From NCBI GenBank assembly GCA_026184775.1, contig JANCYW010000002.1, positions 310,001-374,000 on the forward strand: a stretch of 64,000 nucleotides of DNA, in the 5' to 3' direction. This DNA is from Cyanidium caldarium. Taxonomy: Eukaryota > Rhodophyta > Bangiophyceae > Cyanidiales > Cyanidiaceae. The notes beneath the pieces were generated by a model. That model ran no database searches. It saw only the letters and a program-made list of their open reading frames with translations, and was not told the DNA's origin. The position numbers and the translations under genes are program-made. Shown piece by piece: positions 10,983 through 20,826 of the stretch. Numbering within the stretch: position 1 is the stretch's first letter; each line of letters starts with the position of its first letter.

Positions 10983-13900
10983 AGACAACAGCGGCGGCGG
11001 CGGCGGCGGCGGTGGTGGAGATCCCGCGACAGCGACCGGGCACGCCTCGACGTCTCCCGGGTCGCGACGGGCGCCACGCTCACCCGAAAGACCAGCTCGG
11101 TATCTGGCGCTACCGCATTCACCAGCACATACTGCGGATACAGGTCGATGGTCAGCGCGCCGTCCGCCTGCAGTGTCAGCACCGCCTCGACGATCAGCGG
11201 TGCCGCCGATAACACCAACCGACGCGACACGGTCACCGCCGCCGTCGGCAACGCCACCATCCACACCGCGTCCTCTGCGTCGTCGATCGCCTCTCGGGGC
11301 GTCCGTCGCGCCAGCCGTTGGCGCATGCTGGCGGCCGGCACGTTCAGTGGCACGCCGGCCAGCGACTCGCCATCCGCGCCGTCCAGCGATATCGGCAGCA
11401 CAAAGTCGTGCATCACGTCGTATTCGCACAACCCGCACGATTGCCCGGGTGACAGGCGGCGCTGCGGCTCGCCCAGTCGCAACGCCGCGAAGAGGCCGTT
11501 GCGCACCATGAGCGGCGCCTCCACTTGCAGCGCATCCAACAAGCCGGCGTCATCGCCTGCCGCACGCACCAGCAACGACACCGTCTGCTGCGGGCATCGC
11601 CGACCGGCACAAGTGTACACCCACGTCTGGCCGTCGCCCAACGCGGCCCGCCACATCGCCCGACAGCTCGGATCCGACTGGGCCCGCGGGCTGCCGCTCG
11701 GCGTGGTCGACCGAGTCGTCGTCGCGGATGCGGTCGCCGCCTGTTCCGGACGCTCGCGCCCGTTCACATCGTTCAACAGCTGTCGCCACTGGGCACGGAG
11801 CTGCGAGCCGGCACGCGAAGGTCGCGAGCGACGAGCACTCGTCGCCGCCACGCGACTCCAAGTGAAGCGGCCTTGGCGCGGTCGCATTCGCAACGTGCAG
11901 TCGTCCCGAAAGGCGAACGCCACCGGCAGGTACCGTGCCGCATCGGCCCGCCCACCCATCCCATCCTCCTCGCGCTCACGGCTGCCTCCGCCGGGCAGCG
12001 TGCCCAGGTCGACTCGACGGCCGTCGGCTAGGTCGACACAACCATCCAGGTCCATATCGGTGCAGTTCCGCAGCAACAACGGCGACAGCAGGAACAGATG
12101 ATCCCCGTTCGCATCCCACCTCTGCCACAACAGCACCGCACACAGCTGCGGCCACGACACCAGGGTGGCGCGTGACTGCAGGTCGTAATGCGTCGACGCG
12201 CCCAATGTCACCTCGCGCTCCGCGCATCCCTCCGGCTGCAGTCGCACCCGCAAGGTGGAGTCACTGTCAAGCACCAGACGACAGCGGCGATGACTGGCCG
12301 GCGGCAACATCGGCGGCGCATCGATGCGCACGGTGATGCCCAGCCCGTTCCACACTCGCACCGAAAGGGTACGCTGCTGCAACGGCGTCCGCTCCCGCGA
12401 CGGCGACACGCTCATGGAGGGGCCGTGAAACAGCGGATGCCGTCGCTGCAACCACGGGCGCAGCGGCGGGTGCGCCCTATCTGCCTGTTGCAAACGATTC
12501 CGCAGTTGTCCCACGCGCAGCAACATGCGCGGCGTGATATTCACCGCCAGCGGCTCGTCCACATCTACGCGCACGCGCCGCTCTTGCCGCCGCAGCTCGT
12601 CTCCAGCTCCTCCCCTTCGCCGCTCGTACTCCACCTGCACGCGAGCACGCTCTAGCAGACGGTCGCCGTGCACCTCGGCGCGCGCCTGCAGACTCAACGA
12701 CGCACGCAGCGCATCGACATCCGTCGCCCGTGTCATGGCTGCGCTCGCCTGCAACACCATCGCCAGCGACGGCTGCCGCCAGGCATCCAACAACGTCAGC
12801 GACGCCTCGTGCAGCGCCACCGAGGCGCGATCGGGCAACCACCCCCCAGCCGCAGGTTCGACGGAGGTGTCCGTGGTCACCGCCGAGGGTGCACCATCCT
12901 CTCCTGCGCCATCGTCGACCTCCTTCGAGACACCCCTCCGGTGCCTGGCGATCCACGCGGCCAGCTCGGCGGCGGATATCTGCACCGCCACCTGTTGCAG
13001 TGAGAGGCAGCGATGGCGCTCGGCGCGCAGACCGCGCCAATCGGGCCGCTCCACCACCAGCAACTCGCGCACCACCATGTGGGGGGGCAATGCATCCCCC
13101 TCGGCCGCCGCCAACACCGCCTCCACGCTGCCGTGCATCGGCGACGGCTCGCGCCGGAACGCCGCCAACTGCCCGTCCGCGTCGACGGGCAACGCGGTGA
13201 TGTTGATGAGCGCTTGCGGAACGTGAATGCGCGACGGCCAGGCGCCCGACCCGTCAAAATACACCCTGCCGCCGAGACACACCGACAGCACCACCAACGC
13301 CTCCTCGTCCGGCATGCTGCCGAGCGGGTACAGCAGCACCGACGGCGCCTCCACGCGGATATCGGTGCGCACCGGATAGTCGGCTGGCGGAGGCGGTTGG
13401 TCATCGTGATGGTGTAACCCAGTAACCGTCGTTGCGGGTGGCGGTGCCGCCCACTGCACCGCACCGAACTCCCTCATCAGCGCTCTCACCGTGGGCACGT
13501 CCACCAGAGCGCTCGTGTGAGCGACGTCGACGGTCACATCGAAATGCGTCCGGTAATCGGTGTCCAGGTCGATGCGCACCGCCGCACTGTGCCAGAATGT
13601 GCCTGAAAACCCGCAACGGCTTTCGTCGGTCAGCAAGCGCACCTGGCGGGCGTCCATGCGGGTGTGCTCCGCGCGCCCCTCGTAGCGATAGGCTACCTGC
13701 AGCGGCGACGCGCACATATCCATCAGGGTGCGTCGGGTGGCGGTTGCTGCGGGCGGGGCGTAGGGAGTCGTGTCGGCGCTCTGCAACCAGGCAAAGAAGA
13801 AGCGCTGGCAGTGCAGCGACATGCCACCGCGTAAAGGTGGTGGTGCATCGCGGGATGGAGACGACGACGACGACGACGACGACGATCGGTCGGAAGGGGT

Positions 13901-16603
13901 ATCGGTACGGGGCACCGCGGCCGACAAGTCCGCCGCCAGGTAGCTGGCGCGATTCAGCCAACCCACCGCCTGCATCACCACGCTCAAGTCGTCGGCGGCG
14001 GTGAAACCCTGCAGCGTATCCACTCGTATGGCAACGTCGCCCGATGGCGGTAATGAGAGGGAAGCATCGAAGGTGGAGGTGATATAGCGGGCAGCGTCCA
14101 TGGATGCAGGACCGGGCGCCACTTGCGCTTGCACCGCGACCAGCTCGAAGCGCGCCGACGCCGCCAGCACGTTCTCACAGTGCATATCGCGCACCGAGAC
14201 GCACAGCATGTTCTCGCGCTCGTCGGCCACCACCGACAGCACGCCATCGGTGAGCGACAGGGTCACCGCGGGCGCCGCTGCATCGGACACCGGCTCGAAG
14301 GCGAGTGGCGATGGGGGTACGTGTTTCTGCAGCGACCGCAATGCGGCGCGCGTCTGGGCAGCGGCGTGCAGCACGCTCGTCACCCAGTCGCTGCGCAGTG
14401 TCCATCGTGGCCGGCGCACGCCCACGCGGGCGATGGCGGTCTGCCGGCTGGTCGTCGTCGTCGACGACGACGACGACGACGACGATGGTGATGATGGCGA
14501 TGGCGCCCAATCCAGGCGCAAGGCGCTGCGCAGTGGCTCGCCCGGTCGCCCATCGTTCGTGTCGAAGCGGAGCACGCTGCGGTCACGCGCGTCCACCACG
14601 CGCATGTCCTCGATCGAGGCGTGGTAGGACATGGCTTTCGATGGCCCCTTCTCCACCTCTGGCATCACGCCCCCGGCGATATCGTCCAGTTCGCCGCACA
14701 GTATCGTGGTGCCGTTGCAGCTCCAGCGCACGTGCAGGTGATGCACCCACACTTCGCTCTGGCCACGGTGAGACATTGCGGCAGGATGTTTGGCGGTAGG
14801 TGCCGCGGCTGTCGCCGGCTGCGGAGCAGCAGCTTTCAACTCCTGCAACCACTTCAGCCTCTCTGCAACGGCCGCCAGCACCTCCACGTCCCAATCCAGC
14901 ACGGCGGAGGCGAGCGTCAGACGGTGGCGCGGATGCGTCGACGTCAGCATCTCACTCGAGCAAGTGGACTGGAAGGCGCACTGCTGCACGCCCAGTATCT
15001 CTCGTCGCGGTTGCTGCGCCCACAACGCTGCACATTCGACGGACACCTCTTGGTGCCAGATGGCCGCGTCGGTCTCGGACTCCCACCGACGATGCAGCTG
15101 TAGATGTCGCGTCGACAGCAGCAGCGGCCACCCGGGTGCAGCCGCAGTGTCGGATTCCGATTCCGGTGCCAGACCGCTGGATAATGTTGCCCGGCCCACG
15201 CGGGCCGAGAATCGCTGCAACTGGTGGCCGTCCGTGAGGCCGCCGCTTCCATCCAAGTCGCGGAGCTCCAGTTGCAGTTGCGCCTGCACGAATCGCTCAC
15301 GGCCGTCCCCGCTCCGGGTCTCGCATGGCCATCGCACATCCATATCGAATGCGCCTACATGCCACAGCCACTCCACCGAGAAGACGCCCAGACATAGCCG
15401 GCGCCAGTACGCCCGCGGGGTGCCGGGCGACACTGCGTCCACCGCGTCGTGTTCCGCCGCGGATGTCATCGGAAAAGGCGGATGAGCAGCGTCCCGGACT
15501 GAGGGATCGCCACGCTCGTCGCTACGGGCGGTCGCATTCTGGCGTGGAGGAGGGCGCATCATCAGCGCCATTGCGTCTCGCACGACATCGGCGGGCACCT
15601 GCACCTTCCATCGCTCGATATCCACAGCGATGCGCAGCACCGGCACGTCGTTCAAGTTGGTCTGCAGCACACAGGTGCCGCGAAACGGCGGCATAACATG
15701 GTGATCACCATACTGCACGCTCAGGTCGTGCAGGCGAATGCACTTCACCAGCTCGCCAGCTGCCGCCTCGCCCCATGTGCCGTCCTGGCGGATGCACCCT
15801 GCGCTCGCCAACATCTCGCGCATCGGTGCAGACAGCGTGTCCGTCGCGGTAGAGGCGTCGGGCGTGAACACGCTCAACGCACCCAGGCGGAGCGTCAACA
15901 CGCGCTCGGCGCCGGGTTCGTCGGCGGCACTCGATGGCTGCTGCGGCCGCGCTCCCTCCCCGCCTGCGGATGCATCGGTCGGGAAATGCAGTCGCACCAT
16001 TGCATTCCTCAGGGTGACGGATGATCGGCTGGTGAACAGGATCAGCTGCTCCAGCAAACAAGCAGAGATGCTCGCCGGGTCGTCCTCCAGCGCTCGTCGC
16101 TGCCGCTGCTCGCTGGAGGTGATGCGCTCGCGGCCTTCTTTCCGCGGTGAACGCGTCTCTGAAGGAGAGCAGCTTGCAATTGCGTCCGAGCCGTGGTTCG
16201 GCGTTTCTCGTTCGACGCTCTCGTCGGCGTCACCAACACAAGTCGTCCGAGTTTCGCAGTGCCCTCCCGCCTCCACCACCGACAAATCCACCTCCACATC
16301 CTCTATCACCACACAAGGCGGCTCGCGGCGCAGCCTATTCCACGGAATGCTTATCGACAAGCGCCCCACCGAGCCAGAGTCGACCACGACGGAGAGCGCG
16401 GCATCTGTCGAGAGCGACGCGGCCGCGACCGCGTCATCTCCCGTGGGTAGCGTCGACAGGACCACCGTGCCCCGACGCAGCTGCACATCCCGCAACGCTA
16501 CCCGGCCATACCACAGCTCCACCTTCAACTGCTGCGGCTCAATCTCACTGACATAGGCCGCGAGCCGCTGCGAGAGCCATCGCGACACTTGCTCTTTCAG
16601 CAT
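7316..16603 (-). CDS. VPS13: VPS13 family bridge-type lipid transfer protein
   Basis: VPS13 proteins form long hydrophobic channels that move phospholipids between membranes at contact sites. The start at 16603 gives the classic chorein N-terminus (MLKEQVSRWLSQRLAAYV, then LKVELWYGRVALRDVQLRRG), and the frame runs about 3,095 residues with no break. Around 9.9-10.4 kb lies the VPS13 adaptor-binding (SHR-BD) region, with LTVVNLIPQSRILLKQAG and PFLVPYAVVNRTIEPV. The C-terminal part has the amphipathic and PH-like end (YVFYTTYRWGCGMLLTTHRLAVM). An open frame continues upstream to 16921, but the chorein start is clear. Several in-frame triplet repeats give runs of Gln, Asn, Ser, Arg and Trp. It is convergent with IspF-HisE and divergent from HisC. 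Confidence 0.93.
8768..8812. repeat. (GTT)n(GCT)n microsatellite inside VPS13
   Basis: About eight GTT triplets are followed by six GCT triplets. On the coding minus strand this gives serine then asparagine runs in the C-terminal half of VPS13. Confidence 0.85.
10507..10537. repeat. (CCA)n(CCG)n microsatellite coding for Arg and Trp runs in VPS13
   Basis: CCA then CCG triplets are read on the minus strand as RRRR followed by WWWWW. Tryptophan homopolymers are rare, so the frame chosen by this repeat is notable. Confidence 0.8.
10953..11012. repeat. (TGC)n and (GGC)n microsatellites inside VPS13
   Basis: A TGC run (about 10953-10983) codes on the minus strand for about ten Gln residues, and a GGC run (about 10991-11012) codes for Arg-rich sequence next to it. 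Confidence 0.8.
13861..13884. repeat. (ACG)n microsatellite coding for polySer in VPS13
   Basis: Eight perfect triplets, read on the minus strand as serine (TCG) codons, lie in a variable loop of VPS13. Confidence 0.8.
14451..14486. repeat. (GTC)n(GAC)n self-complementary repeat in VPS13
   Basis: GTC triplets pass directly into GAC triplets, so the tract can fold on itself as a hairpin. It codes for Ser/Thr-rich sequence on the minus strand. Confidence 0.7.
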
Positions 16604-16805
16604 ACGGCCGCGCTGCTCTTCGTTGCCGTTGCGAAACGCGCCCGACACCGACCGGCGTTGCGTCTTTCGAATCGCAACGCGTTCGCCCGGTGCCGCATCG
16701 AGGTGGGCTGTCGAGCACCGCGCCGGGGACGCCGTTTGCGCCCCCTGGATTGAGGCCGGGGTGTCGCTATCACCACCGTCCGGAAGTGTTGGTATTGCAA
16801 GGTTG
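16604..16805. promoter_or_regulatory. Divergent promoter region between VPS13 and hisC
   Basis: About 200 bp separate the VPS13 ATG from the chosen HisC ATG. No canonical TATA box is visible. If HisC instead starts at 16998, the region grows to 394 bp. Confidence 0.4.
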
Positions 16806-18263
16806 ATGCGTGCGTTATACAATTTCCTGAGCGCCTCGGGCGCCTGGCGGATGGACGGCCGCCGCCGTGCGAACCGACGAGGGCGCGAGCGCTCCCCCTC
16901 CGGGCGACGGTCCTGCCCCAACGGTACGCGTGGCCCTCTGTGGGCTGTGAATTCCTCCGATCAACCGATCGATACCGATGCAACTCGCGTCCAATCAATG
17001 GACCCCTCCGCACCCTCTGGAGCCTTTCGTCCCGGCCAGTACATCAGACCGGAGCTGGTGCGGATGCAGCCGTACGTGCCCATCCTTCCCTATGAAGTGC
17101 TGGCGCGCCAGTTGGGACGGGACCCGGCGGATATTGTCAAGCTGGACGCCAACGAGAATCCGTACGGGCCGGCGCCGGGGGTGTTCCAGGCGCTGGCGTC
17201 GGCGCCGTTTCTGCATATCTACCCGGACCCCGAGTCGACCGAACTGCGCCAGGCGCTGGCCGATTTTACCGGCGCGCCCATCGAGCATCTCATGGTGGGA
17301 CACGGTGCCGACGAATTGATCGACCTCGTCTTTCGGTTGCTGATCGAGCCCGGCAAGCAGCAACGCATTGTCAATGCGCCGCCCACCTTTGGCATGTACC
17401 CATTCGATGCCGACGTGAATGGCGCGGTCGTGTGCACGGTGTGGCGCCGAGAAGCCGACGGTTATCGCTTTCCGGTGGAGGAAGTGGAGGCGCTGTTTGC
17501 CGACGGTGACAAAGTCGTCAACGGCTCGCTGAGCGGCGGGCCACGTGTGATATTCGTCGCGTCGCCCAACAATCCCGACGGTTCCGTGCTGAGCGATGCC
17601 GACTTGCGACGCCTGTTGGCGCTGCCCGCGGTGGTGGTGCTGGACGAGGCGTATGCCGAATTCGTGGATTCGGAGGACACCATCGACGGCGCCATGCTCA
17701 CCGATGACGCTCCGGTGTACTCGCGAATACAGTGGGTGCAGGAGCATCGCAACCTGATCGTGTTGCGCACCTTCTCCAAATGGGCCGGTCTGGCGGGCTT
17801 GCGGGTCGGTTATGGCGCCTTTCCGCTGGAGCTGATCGAGCAGCTATGGAAGATCAAGCAGCCGTACAATGTGAATGCGGCTGGGCAGATCGCCGCCAAG
17901 GTGTCGTTGTCCGAGCGCGCCGACCTGTTCCACAAGGTGGCGCGACTCAAAGCAGAACGCGCCCGCTTTTTTCAGGTCATGGCGGAACGGCATGCGTCCT
18001 GGATGCGACTCTACCCGTCACAGAGCAACTTTGTGCTGTGTCGAGTGCTGCGGCATCCGCGGCCGGAATCGTCGCTCGGAACGGACGCGGGCTCCAGCGC
18101 ACCAGCGCGCGCCTTGCGAGACTTTCTACGCGACCGCGGCATTCTCATACGCTATTACAGCAGTCCCGGCCTGGAGGACTGCATCCGGGTGTCTATGGGC
18201 ACTCCTGCGCAGATGGACCGCTTGTACACCGCGCTGGACGAGTTCCTGGACGGAGGAGATTGA
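16806..18263 (+). CDS. hisC: Histidinol-phosphate aminotransferase
   Basis: This PLP enzyme converts imidazole acetol-phosphate to histidinol phosphate with glutamate as amino donor. It is a fold-type I aminotransferase with KLDANENPYGPAP near the start, then MVGHGADELIDLVF, FVASPNNPDG, VVLDEAYAEF, and the PLP-lysine motif RTFSKWAGLAGLRVGYG, with the Schiff-base lysine at residue 325. The frame is open from 16623. I chose the ATG at 16806 because it adds a basic leader (MRALYNFLSASG and an Arg-rich stretch) that suits a plastid enzyme. An ATG at 16998 (MDPSAPSG) would give the core enzyme alone, so the start is uncertain by about 64 codons. HisE lies about 9 kb away on the same strand, with VPS13 between. 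Confidence 0.92.
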   Translation: MRALYNFLSASGAWRMDGRRRANRRGRERSPSGRRSCPNGTRGPLWAVNSSDQPIDTDATRVQSMDPSAPSGAFRPGQYIRPELVRMQPYVPILPYEVLARQLGRDPADIVKLDANENPYGPAPGVFQALASAPFLHIYPDPESTELRQALADFTGAPIEHLMVGHGADELIDLVFRLLIEPGKQQRIVNAPPTFGMYPFDADVNGAVVCTVWRREADGYRFPVEEVEALFADGDKVVNGSLSGGPRVIFVASPNNPDGSVLSDADLRRLLALPAVVVLDEAYAEFVDSEDTIDGAMLTDDAPVYSRIQWVQEHRNLIVLRTFSKWAGLAGLRVGYGAFPLELIEQLWKIKQPYNVNAAGQIAAKVSLSERADLFHKVARLKAERARFFQVMAERHASWMRLYPSQSNFVLCRVLRHPRPESSLGTDAGSSAPARALRDFLRDRGILIRYYSSPGLEDCIRVSMGTPAQMDRLYTALDEFLDGGD

Positions 18264-18598
18264 ACACGGTGGCCCACGGCAGCCACGAACCAGTGTTCCC
18301 GACGGCATCCTCTCGGTGTGTCGGTTTCCGGTTCGGTCGTTCCTCTGCGTCGACGTGTAGGTTGCTCAACTTTAGGCATCTCGGAGAATCCATCCAGTCG
18401 CGAATGTTTTCTATCGCGCAACGCCACGAGGTTGCCGTCGGCTGCTCTGTAGTGTCGCCCGAGCATGACCGACGCGCCCCGCATCGGATGCGTGTGGATC
18501 GGATCTCTTCCGGGCGCTGCGCGCGTCCACGTGAAGTCTTCCCGCTGCGTCTCGTCGGTTGCACACGTTTCAACGCGCATCCTCCTCCACCACGTTCC
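18264..18598. other. Intergenic region between hisC and the small unknown gene
   Basis: This 335 bp stretch holds the HisC 3' end and the promoter or leader of the next gene. An ATG at 18488 lies in frame with that gene and could be its real start. I see no RNA gene or repeat here. Confidence 0.4.
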
Positions 18599-19120
18599 AT
18601 GATCGCGGCGGACGCTGCTCGCCAGATCAACCTGTTGGCGCACCGGGCTTCGTTGCCGTCGCGGGCGATTGCCCGAGTGCTCATCGAAGCCGAGGGCAAA
18701 CCGGTGGAGCACAACGAGCTGTGGAAGCGGGCGTGCAAGATCAGGCGCGCGGACCCGGGTCAGGTGCTCGCGGCGCTCACTGGGGGTGGTGGTGGTGGTG
18801 GTGGTGGCGGCCAATCAGTGGAGGGCACCGAACACTCCCCGCCGGTGTTGCGGAGCAAAACGCATTTTAAGCGAGTATTATACGAGATGAAGCGACTGCG
18901 AGCCGTGTCGGTGCGGGCGGAAAAGTCGCCGGAGGCGACCGTGCGCCTGGCCGACGGCAGCACGGCGGCGGTGGCGCCCGTCGCCCAGGCCGCCGCGTCG
19001 TCGCAGCGCCAGTTCCTGGTGGAACTGACCGAATTGGGTCGCAAAAAGTACCTGCCAGAAATCGAGAAACTTTACGCTCGATCCGCGGCCAAGGCGGCCG
19101 GTGACGGCAGCAAAGAGTAG
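18599..19120 (+). CDS. Small basic protein of unknown function, winged-helix-like ending
   Basis: I do not recognise this 173-residue protein. It has an N-terminal alpha-helical part (INLLAHRASLPSRAIARVLIEA, abbreviated) and a glycine run from a GGT repeat (about 18783-18808). A conserved-looking core follows (SKTHFKRVLYEMKRLRAVSVR) and an ending FLVELTELGRKKYLPEI, which resembles the last helix and wing of a winged-helix domain. It is rich in Lys and Arg, which would suit a ribosomal or nucleic-acid-binding role, but this is only inference. An in-frame ATG at 18488 would add a 37-residue Arg-rich, mitochondrial-presequence-like leader. Its last 49 bp overlap the end of the convergent CofD-like gene. 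Confidence 0.6.
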   Translation: MIAADAARQINLLAHRASLPSRAIARVLIEAEGKPVEHNELWKRACKIRRADPGQVLAALTGGGGGGGGGGQSVEGTEHSPPVLRSKTHFKRVLYEMKRLRAVSVRAEKSPEATVRLADGSTAAVAPVAQAAASSQRQFLVELTELGRKKYLPEIEKLYARSAAKAAGDGSKE

Positions 19121-20574
19121 AGCAGGGACGCCAACCGATGCGGGTGATGGGCACACGAGCGTGCAGGCGGTGTGGATACGGGTGCGTCGACAACGCTGCC
19201 CAGCACCCATTCCACACGAATGGGGCGGTCGTGCGGCTGCGTGCAATCCCGGAGGTCACTGCGGGATGTGGTCACCCACTCCGCGGCGTCCGGCAATTCC
19301 CCGTCGACGACTTGCGCGTGGTCAGCCACCACCGTCAGTCGCCAAAACGCTGCCACCGCACCTTTGCCCGCAGAACAACTCCGGTTCAAGTCTAGCCCGG
19401 CCAGCATCGAGTGCAGCGCCTCTACGTGTCCCATCAGGTCCATGCCGTCCGTCTCACCGCGCTCGGTACACAGATTGCCCACATAGACCAGCCGGCGCTG
19501 TCGTCGCCGTGTCGTGTTATCATCGCCGCCGGCCGCCTGCCATCGCCACAAGGCGCGGCGCACATCCTCCAACACCAAATTGGCACCGATGCTGGTGTAT
19601 AACGAGCCCGGTCCCAGGACAATCATATCGGCGCGCTCCACGGCCTCCAGCACCCGCGGGGTGGCCCGTGGTGCAATGCGCGCGTCCCCCGATGGGCGGC
19701 CGCGGCCGCCGCGCACACACGCTAAATGCCGAATGCGTCCGCTGCTCTGGGCGAAACTGCTCTCGCCCTCCAGCGTCCTCCACGCAGAATGCACCTCCTT
19801 GCGCGCCACCAACACCAGGTCGTCGGCCGAGACCGGATACACCCGATGCCGCGATGTGTCCACTCCGAGCAGGGCGCCGGCATCGTCCACCGCCGCGTCC
19901 AGATCACCGTCGTGCATATCCGCCAGGGCGGCAAGGAGCAGGTTGCCCATCGCGTGCCCGCCGACGCCCACTGTTTGGTGTTGTTGTTCGCCCCGGAGTG
20001 GTGCATCCCGCAGACGATGTCGAAACAGCTCTTGCAATCGGCGATGCCGCCATGCCTCCCGCTGTCCATGCGAGGCATCCGTCGTCCCGTTGGCGCCCGC
20101 CAGCGCCTCGGCAGCAGGCGAGAGTCCTAACAGCGCCCGCCGCAAGTCGCCCACCGCCGGGATGCCCAACTCGTCGCGCAAACGCCCGGTGCTGCCGCCG
20201 TCATCAGCCGTGCTCACCACCGCCGTGATATCCAGCGGCTGCACTGTTTCGGAGATGCGGCGCAATCCCTGCAGCACACAATGCAACCCGGTGCCACCGC
20301 CGAGCAGCACGACTCGCGGCGATGTGTCCTGCGACGGCTGTACTCGGAGGCGCAGAGAGGCAAGCTGGGTGCGAGCGCGAGTGGGAGAGGAGGAAAGGGT
20401 GAAAGCGAGAGGAGGGCAGGCGCGTCTAACGGTGCAGAGTGGGTTATGAGACGGTGAGCCATCGTATTCGTGAGACGCTCTGGTCGTGCGGCCGCCCCAG
20501 GACCTCCCGACGGGTGCACTCAGGAAGAGTGCCGGCGGACGACGCCACGTAGTGCTGTGCCTCGCGCAGCCCAT
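19072..20574 (-). CDS. CofD/YvcK (UPF0052) family protein
   Basis: The family includes archaeal 2-phospho-L-lactate transferase CofD and bacterial YvcK, a regulator of carbon flux and cell shape that binds UDP-sugars; plant and algal members are of unclear function. The diagnostic N-terminal Rossmann motif is VVLLGGGTGLHCVLQGL, followed by VVSTADDGGSTGRLRDELG and GDLRRALLGLS. Later come GNLLLAALADM and VLGPGSLYTSIGANLV. I start at the ATG at 20574 (500 residues); about 90 Ser/Arg-rich residues precede the core and could be an organelle-targeting leader. The C-terminus runs 49 bp into the 3' end of the convergent gene. CofD-type transferase activity would need a deazaflavin pathway, for which nothing is seen here. 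Confidence 0.85.
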   Translation of the reverse strand: MGCARHSTTWRRPPALFLSAPVGRSWGGRTTRASHEYDGSPSHNPLCTVRRACPPLAFTLSSSPTRARTQLASLRLRVQPSQDTSPRVVLLGGGTGLHCVLQGLRRISETVQPLDITAVVSTADDGGSTGRLRDELGIPAVGDLRRALLGLSPAAEALAGANGTTDASHGQREAWRHRRLQELFRHRLRDAPLRGEQQHQTVGVGGHAMGNLLLAALADMHDGDLDAAVDDAGALLGVDTSRHRVYPVSADDLVLVARKEVHSAWRTLEGESSFAQSSGRIRHLACVRGGRGRPSGDARIAPRATPRVLEAVERADMIVLGPGSLYTSIGANLVLEDVRRALWRWQAAGGDDNTTRRRQRRLVYVGNLCTERGETDGMDLMGHVEALHSMLAGLDLNRSCSAGKGAVAAFWRLTVVADHAQVVDGELPDAAEWVTTSRSDLRDCTQPHDRPIRVEWVLGSVVDAPVSTPPARSCAHHPHRLASLLYSLLPSPAALAADRA

Positions 20575-20826
20575 AGATGGTCTCAATCTGCGACGCACCC
20601 TTCCAGCCCCACAAAACACTCTCTACCCCATGAGAACCGATCTCTCCGACGACCACTCCGCCACCATCGTTTTGCGGCTACGCTCCCGACCGACGCAGCC
20701 ACAAACGGGTGCGGGCGTCTGCGCCCTGCCGGTCGCGTGCGCGAGCAGGCACAAGTTTAGCATCCGTGCCCCACAGAGGTATACACGTCGAGTGGAGCAG
20801 CACGCGGGGTATGACAGCATGTGAGC

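Noticed and set aside
6252-18263. Histidine operon containing hisE and hisC
   Set aside because: The 9.3 kb VPS13 gene on the opposite strand lies between them, and other neighbours are unrelated, so they cannot be co-transcribed.
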